NCBI GenBank assembly: GCA_020442965.1 | Contig: JAGRJB010000325.1 | Span: 1-12,120 of the forward strand | Source: Pseudomonadales bacterium | GTDB taxonomy: Bacteria; Pseudomonadota; Gammaproteobacteria; Steroidobacterales; Steroidobacteraceae | Length of the DNA: 12,120 nt | Direction of reading: 5' to 3' | In this document: positions 7,414-12,120 of the stretch, piece by piece | Numbering within the stretch: position 1 is the stretch's first letter | Layout: the number at the start of each line of letters is the position of its first letter | The notes under the pieces: model-generated | Databases searched by the model: none | The model's input: only the letters and a program-made list of their open reading frames with translations | What the model was told of the DNA's origin: nothing | Position numbers and translations under genes: made by a program

Positions 7414-7928
7414 ATTCGTCAGGCGATCGAGTCGGGTCATTGCGCGAGCTGCCGCAGTCGATTACGCCACCGCGTGACCTTTGGCCAGGCATTGCGCAGG
7501 CGATCGCAGCGCCGCGTGACCGCGCCCGTAGTACTACCAGAGTCTTAGGTAGTCTGGCGGCATCGCTGGCACTGGTCGCTGTCGGAATTCTGCTCGGTCG
7601 CGGGATGCAGCCGGCGGCTGTGTCGCAGCCCGCACTGGTCCAGTCCAGTCCAGCTTACCTGCAGGCCGCATTGCGCGCCAACCCGCGCTTTGCGCGCACC
7701 CGCGACGAGCTTCGTCGTGAGGCGGCGGAGCGGCTGCTGGCGATGTCGCCCGCGGCTCGCGCCAAGGTGACCGCCAGCATGGTCACGCTGCAGCGTTCGC
7801 TGGTCGAGATTGAATCGGCCATCGGTCGGCAACCGGCCAATGCGTTGCTGCAGGATTTGTTAGTGGATACTTATCAGGAAGAGATGCGGGTGCTGGCCAC
7901 GGTGGCCGGCAACCGCCAGGAGTTATGA
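7410..7928 (+). CDS. Probable single-pass membrane anti-sigma factor
   Basis: This 172-residue protein has a short cytoplasmic part with the motif LPQSITPPRDLWPGIAQAI (14-32), a pattern often seen in anti-sigma proteins encoded next to ECF sigma genes. One membrane helix follows (about 45-63, VLGSLAASLALVAVGILLG). A helical, probably periplasmic domain follows; its LVEIESAIGRQPANALLQDL segment and the TYQEEMRVLATV end recur in this kind of protein. The H-x3-C-x2-C zinc motif of classic ZAS anti-sigma domains is absent, and the protein has no cysteine. The role is inferred mainly from its position: its GTG start overlaps the sigma stop by 4 bases, and GAGAGAGGTG lies just upstream. Its end overlaps the DUF4097 gene start (ATGA). 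It should hold the sigma factor at the inner membrane until the periplasmic part senses a signal. Confidence 0.75.
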   Translation: MNSSGDRVGSLRELPQSITPPRDLWPGIAQAIAAPRDRARSTTRVLGSLAASLALVAVGILLGRGMQPAAVSQPALVQSSPAYLQAALRANPRFARTRDELRREAAERLLAMSPAARAKVTASMVTLQRSLVEIESAIGRQPANALLQDLLVDTYQEEMRVLATVAGNRQEL

Positions 7929-8854
7929 ACATGAATCATGGCAGCCCGCGTTACATCGAAATATCGTTGTTTGTCTGTGCCTTGTTGGCAGGCGCGACCG
8001 GTGCAGCGACAGCGAGCGATACAAACGACGCGCGCACGGTCGAGCGACGGGTCGCGGCGAGTCCTGATGGCGTGGTCGAGATTACCAATGTGTCGGGTCT
8101 CATCAACGTCAGCGGTTGGGACCGCGATGAAGTGCAAGTGGTAGGCCGGCTGGGCCGCGACGTCGAGCGGCTCGATGTGTTGCGCGATGCCGACCGCACG
8201 CGCATTCGGGTCGTGCTGCCGCGCAAGGGCGACGTACGCGGTTCGACCGACCTCACCGTACGGGTCCCGACTGCGTCGAGTATTGAAGTAAGTGCGGTTA
8301 GCGCGGACGTCAAGATCAGCGGCACCACCGGCCGGCAACTCCTGAAAACGGTCAGCGGTGATGTGGCGACCCAGATCGATACCGCCGACACAGACGTCAC
8401 GGCTGTCAGCGGGGCGATTCGTCTGCACGGTGCGGGTCGCGCGGCGGATGTGCGTGTCAATTCAGTCAGTGGCGACCTGATACTCGAGAACTTCTCCGGC
8501 TCCGTCGACGCGGTCACCGTCAGCGGCGATATTCAGCTCGACATGGCCAAGGCGCGCGAGCTGCGTGTGCGCAGCACGTCGGGTGACGTGCTCGTGCAGG
8601 CTCAATTGTCACGCGATGGACGCATGGAGGTAACAACGGTCAGCGGTGACATGCGTATCACGGTGCCCACAGAAGCGGGTTTCACGGCCGATGCCAAGAC
8701 CTTCAGTGGCGACATCACTGGCTGTCTCGCCGCCGAGGCCGAGTCCGCCAGCAAGTATGGCCCCGGCAAACGCCTGGATATCCGCCAAGGCGAGGCGTCC
8801 GCGACCATTCGCCTGAAATCGTTGTCGGGCGACATCGACATCTGCGATCGCTGA
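7925..8854 (+). CDS. Exported DUF4097 beta-strand repeat protein
   Basis: This 309-residue protein begins with a signal peptide: hydrophobic IEISLFVCALLAGATGA (11-27), with a likely cut after ATA (A30). The mature part is a run of beta strands marked by [VTFL]-S-[GA]-x. The serines lie at about 57, 126, 144, 162, 182, 200, 219, 240, 261 and 301, and those from 126 to 261 are 18-21 residues apart. This is the DUF4097 pattern, predicted to form a right-handed beta-helix or stacked-strand structure. The biochemical role of the family is not established; it is often near envelope-stress regulators. Two cysteines (C267 and C307) near the end could form a disulfide in the periplasm (inference). Its start overlaps the anti-sigma stop (ATGA at 7925-7928), with AGGAG just upstream. 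A second in-frame ATG lies at 7931. It is a candidate effector or sensor partner of the sigma/anti-sigma pair. Confidence 0.85.
   Translation: MNMNHGSPRYIEISLFVCALLAGATGAATASDTNDARTVERRVAASPDGVVEITNVSGLINVSGWDRDEVQVVGRLGRDVERLDVLRDADRTRIRVVLPRKGDVRGSTDLTVRVPTASSIEVSAVSADVKISGTTGRQLLKTVSGDVATQIDTADTDVTAVSGAIRLHGAGRAADVRVNSVSGDLILENFSGSVDAVTVSGDIQLDMAKARELRVRSTSGDVLVQAQLSRDGRMEVTTVSGDMRITVPTEAGFTADAKTFSGDITGCLAAEAESASKYGPGKRLDIRQGEASATIRLKSLSGDIDICDR
8070..8850 (+). repeat. Degenerate ~18-21-codon V-S-G-D repeats in the DUF4097 gene
   Basis: About ten copies of a GTCAGCGGYGAY-like codon set encode V-S-G-D at the turn of successive strands. Spacing is mostly 54-63 bases from residue 126 onward. 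The repeats reflect the protein fold rather than a mobile or selfish sequence. Confidence 0.6.
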
Positions 8855-8864
8855 CGCGCTTCTC

Positions 8865-8870
8865 TACAAT
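8865..8870 (+). promoter_or_regulatory. Possible -10 element (TACAAT) for a short-leader transcript
   Basis: TACAAT matches the sigma-70 -10 consensus at five of six positions and ends 9 bases before the ATG of the AsmA-like gene. Transcription would then start about at the ATG, giving a leaderless or very short-leader mRNA. The -35 region at a 17-base spacing (8842-8847, CTGCGA) is weak, so this stays a candidate. TAGGG at 8871-8875 could instead act as a ribosome site on a longer transcript from the upstream operon. Confidence 0.4.
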
Positions 8871-8879
8871 TAGGGCCGC

Positions 8880-10167
8880 ATGCGTGCGGCCAAGTGGATC
8901 TTCGTCGTTGTTGGAGCGCTCGTCACACTCGTCGTGGCGGGCGTCGTTGCGTTTGCGTTGTTCGTCGATCCCAACCGGTTCAAGGATGACATTGCCGATG
9001 CGGTGGCGCGCGAAACCGGCCGCACGCTCTCACTGGACGGCGACATCGATCTCGAATTCTGGCCGTGGTTTGCGCTCTCGACCGGCAGTGGATCACTGGG
9101 CAATCCACAGGGATTCGATGGGCCGCCGTTCGTCAGATGGCGCGAGGCGCGCATACGCGTGCGTCTGTTCCCGTTGCTGCGCGGCCGGGCTGTAGTCGAT
9201 ACGGTGCGCATCGTGGGCGCCGATTTTGATCTGCAACGTCGCGCAGATGGTACCGCCAACTGGCAGGGATGGAGTGCGACCACGAGCCCGGCAACTGACA
9301 ACTCGGCGGGTGGCAACGGTGTCATCGCGGGGCTCGCGCTCCTCGACAGCCAGCTCGAATTTCACGATGCGGCGTCCGGGCGACGGTTGCTACTGAGCCA
9401 TTGGCGGCTCACCGTTGGCGCCATCCGTCCAGGCGAGCCGATCGACGCCGAGACGGCGTTCAGCGTGTCGGCCGGCGATGAGCTGCCGCGGGCGGCACTC
9501 ACTGTGGCGGGCCGCTATGTGCCGCGGACTGACGCCACCATTCTCGAGAACCTGCGTATCGCCGGTACACTGACCGGCGGTGATCTGGCCGAACCCAGCG
9601 TGCCGATAGAATTTTCGATGCCGACAGCGAGGTTTCTCGAAGCTAACAAGAAGATCGAGGTGCCAGCTTGGCGGGCACGGCTGGGGCTCTTCGCTGGCAG
9701 CGGCTCACTACATGGGGTCGTCGGCGACACGCCAGCCTTCGCGGGCGAGCTTGCGCTAACGACCGGAGCGCTTCGGGAAGCGCTGGAGCAGTGGGCGGTG
9801 AAGGTGCCGGCGACGCGCGACGCAAGCGTCCTGGGGCCGTTCGAACTGAAAACGCAATGGACCTACGCGTCGTCGGCAATCTCGGTCGCACCGATCCAGC
9901 TCGTACTGGATGATTCGAGGCTGAGGGGTGAGCTCGATGTCAAGTTCGGCGACCAGCCCGTGACGGCTTTTGCATTGCAGGGCGACCAGATTGCCATTGA
10001 TCGGTACCTGCCGCCGCCGGATGCCGAGAGCGAGCCGTTCGTGCTGCCCACGGCGCAGCTACGTGCGTTGCCCGTGCGTGGCACGCTCGACTTTGCCGCA
10101 GCGACGCTCGATGAGACGCGGATGAAGCGGGTGCGTATCCGCTTGCTGTTCGATGAACAGGGCGTGC

Positions 10168-10181
<14 letters not shown>
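8880..10181 (+). CDS. AsmA-family protein, apparently short at the C-terminus
   Basis: This 433-residue protein has one N-terminal membrane helix (about 6-28) followed by FVDPNRFKDDIADAVARETG and LSLDGDIDLEFWPWF, the hallmark start of AsmA-family proteins. LFPLLRGRAVVDTVRIVGAD and DGTANWQGW are further family segments. AsmA-like proteins are anchored in the inner membrane with a large periplasmic part and are linked to outer-membrane assembly and lipid transport between membranes. Most run to about 600-750 residues and end with a conserved AsmA C-terminal region. Here the reading frame stops just after LPVRGTLDFAAATLDETRMK, the point where that region normally begins, and the stop lies inside the mutY gene. 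Since mutY follows directly, a simple frameshift does not explain this; a deletion fusing the AsmA stub to mutY, or a natural short variant, is more likely. Function may be lost or altered. Confidence 0.8.
10159..10162 (+). promoter_or_regulatory. Ribosome binding site deciding the mutY start
   Basis: AGGG lies 5 bases before ATG 10168 and inside the end of the AsmA-like gene. The in-frame ATG at 10153 has no comparable site. Confidence 0.45.
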
Positions 10182-11222
<1,041 letters not shown>

Positions 11223-11226
<4 letters not shown>

Positions 11227-11504
11227 CTGCTCGAACCGTGAATTGCGTGTTACTGAAGAGGGCTGCGCCAGGCCTGGACCGCCCGCCCTATCCCGGCGTG
11301 CTGGGTCAGCGTATCTTCGAGAACGTCTCGAAGGAGGCCTGGGGCCAGTGGGTAGGCCATCAGACCATGTTGATCAATGAGTATCGACTGAGCCCGGTCG
11401 AACCCAAGGCGCGCAAATTTCTGGAGGCCGAAATGGAGAAGTTCTTTTTCGGCGAAGGGTCCGAGAAGCCGCGGGAATTCGTCAATCCGGGCTCTAGATC
11501 GTGA
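11223..11504 (+). CDS. yggX: YggX, iron/oxidative damage protection protein
   Basis: This 93-residue protein matches YggX (91 residues in E. coli) throughout. It has VNCVLLKR with the conserved C8, [31 protein letters not shown] and [16 protein letters not shown]. YggX is a small cytosolic protein that protects iron-sulfur enzymes from oxidative damage and influences iron availability. Its ATG overlaps the mutY stop by 4 bases. The mutY-yggX pairing is widespread in gammaproteobacteria and joins an iron-sulfur repair enzyme with a protein that guards iron-sulfur clusters. A hairpin 27 bases after its stop may end the transcript. Confidence 0.97.
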
Positions 11505-11530
11505 ATTTCGGCCCTTTGGGCAGCAAAATG

Positions 11531-11548
11531 CGCCGAATTTCGGCGTTT
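11531..11548 (+). terminator. Possible terminator after yggX
   Basis: CGCCG (11531-11535), loop AATTT and CGGCG (11541-11545) form a short GC-rich stem followed by TTT. The A-rich AAAATG before it and the short T-run make a modest Rho-independent terminator. The arms can be read as CGCCGAA-T-TTCGGCG, so it may also be a palindromic site. Confidence 0.35.
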
Positions 11549-11700
11549 ACCTCGGGTCGAGTAGTAGCGCGCATCCGATGGGTCGGTTATTCTGTAGATC
11601 GGCTCGTGCCCTTCGTCTCGCTTGTCTGAATCTTTTCTGCGTCTGTACCCCCATTTGGCTTACCCGCAGCAACGAGCTAGCCCGATCGTGTCCGAACCAG

Positions 11701-11739
11701 GTGGCTTTGCCGCCCAGAGCATTCTTGTCTGGGCGCCAC
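11701..11739 (+). promoter_or_regulatory. Stem-loop upstream of the RNA-binding protein gene
   Basis: CGCCCAGA (11711-11718) and TCTGGGCG (11728-11735) pair perfectly over 8 bases around a 9-base loop. GTGG (11701-11704) can also pair with CCAC (11736-11739), leaving a 6-base bulge. The structure ends 34 bases before the ATG at 11774 and is followed by a T-rich stretch. It may be a 5' untranslated regulatory hairpin, or a terminator using the later TTTTT. The rest of the 11505-11773 gap shows no credible gene. Confidence 0.4.
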
Positions 11740-11773
11740 GGTCGTTTGTTAGTTGTTTTTCTGTGAGTTTTGT

Positions 11774-12120
11774 ATGACTAAGTTGTATGTGGGCAATCTG
11801 CCCTTCTCCGCGACGCAGGAGGCTCTTCGCGAGCTTTTTGCGGCGCACGGTACGGTCGATTCCGTATCGCTCATCACCGACCGTGACACCGGGCAACCGC
11901 GTGGTTTCGGTTTCGTCGAAATGCCCGCTGCCGATGCGCAGCGTGCAATGCAGACGTTGAACGGCCAGAACTTCGGTGGACGCCCTTTGCGCGTCAACGA
12001 AGCGCAGGAGCGTGAGCGTGGCGGCGGTGGCGGCGGCGGTGGCCGTGGCGGCGGTGGCGGCGGTGGTTACCGCGGCGGCGGCGGCGGCGGTGGCGGCGGC
12101 TATCGCGGCGGCGGCGGTGG
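11774..12120 (+). CDS. RRM-type RNA-binding protein with glycine-rich tail, partial
   Basis: ATG at 11774 opens a frame that runs off the right edge; 115 residues are visible. Residues 1-75 form one RNA recognition motif: RNP2 is LYVGNL (4-9) and RNP1 is RGFGFVEM (43-50), each with the aromatic residues that stack on RNA bases. From about residue 83 the protein becomes runs of glycine broken by R or YR: eight G, R, seven G, YR, nine G, YR and more. This is the RRM plus glycine-rich tail layout of bacterial cold-inducible RNA-binding proteins best known from cyanobacteria and also found in proteobacteria. It probably binds RNA or ribosomes, perhaps under cold or other stress (inference). GTGAG lies 5-9 bases upstream. 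The tail's full length cannot be seen. Confidence 0.92.
   Translation, partial: MTKLYVGNLPFSATQEALRELFAAHGTVDSVSLITDRDTGQPRGFGFVEMPAADAQRAMQTLNGQNFGGRPLRVNEAQERERGGGGGGGGRGGGGGGGYRGGGGGGGGGYRGGGG
12020..12120 (+). repeat. GGC/GGT low-complexity repeat encoding polyglycine
   Basis: From 12020 to the right edge the sequence is almost only GGC and GGT codons, with CGT/CGC and TAC/TAT interruptions. Such repeats can change length by slippage and are prone to assembly errors, so the exact glycine count is uncertain. Confidence 0.8.

Noticed and set aside
7925..8020. Lipoprotein signal in the DUF4097 protein
   Set aside because: The only N-terminal cysteine (C18) follows L-F-V, which does not fit the lipobox, and it lies within the hydrophobic core. 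An ordinary signal peptide fits better.
10153..10167. Upstream ATG for mutY
   Set aside because: Using ATG 10168 puts E37, D138 and all four cluster cysteines at the same numbers as E. coli MutY, and AGGG precedes it.
11578..11766. 62-codon plus-strand frame between yggX and the RRM gene
   Set aside because: It has no ribosome site, its composition is not typical of a protein, and it covers the stem-loop. It is more likely untranslated leader.

Overview
The window is GC-rich DNA that reads as a bacterial chromosome, most likely from a gammaproteobacterium. The taxonomic guess rests on the gene order AsmA-like, mutY, yggX, on MutY residue numbering that matches the E. coli enzyme, and on the gene families present. 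It is an inference from content; there is no rRNA or other marker. No tRNA, rRNA, insertion sequence, phage gene or CRISPR array was seen. Coding density is high and several genes overlap by a few bases. GTG start codons are frequent: the methyltransferase, sigma factor and anti-sigma factor, and probably the cysteine synthase-like gene.

Left part (1-2072, minus strand): a three-gene run reads leftwards. It holds an NNMT/PNMT/TEMT-type SAM-dependent methyltransferase, a PLP-dependent cysteine synthase-family enzyme, and the N-terminus of a small membrane protein that leaves the window. The gaps are 30 and 22 bases, so one transcript is likely. The set looks like a small-molecule or sulfur-amino-acid pathway of unknown product.

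Divergent region (2073-2291): about 220 bases without a gene separate this operon from a rightward two-component system. It contains two inverted repeats that could be operators.

Centre (2292-6736): a very large soluble histidine kinase with eight consecutive PAS domains and a HisKA_3/HATPase core (NarX/UhpB class). It is followed by its probable partner, a NarL/FixJ-type response regulator with a LuxR-type HTH. The first four PAS units repeat with an almost exact 130-residue period.

Right-centre (6835-8854): a tightly coupled operon encodes an ECF sigma factor, a single-pass membrane protein that is probably its anti-sigma factor, and an exported DUF4097 protein with repeated V-S-G-D strands. 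The start/stop overlaps (GTGA and ATGA) point to translational coupling. It probably works as an envelope-sensing regulatory module.

Right part (8880-12120): an AsmA-like membrane-anchored protein that appears to lack the usual C-terminal portion overlaps mutY (adenine glycosylase), which overlaps yggX (iron/oxidative damage protection). After about 270 non-coding bases with hairpins, an RRM-type RNA-binding protein with a glycine-rich tail runs off the right edge.
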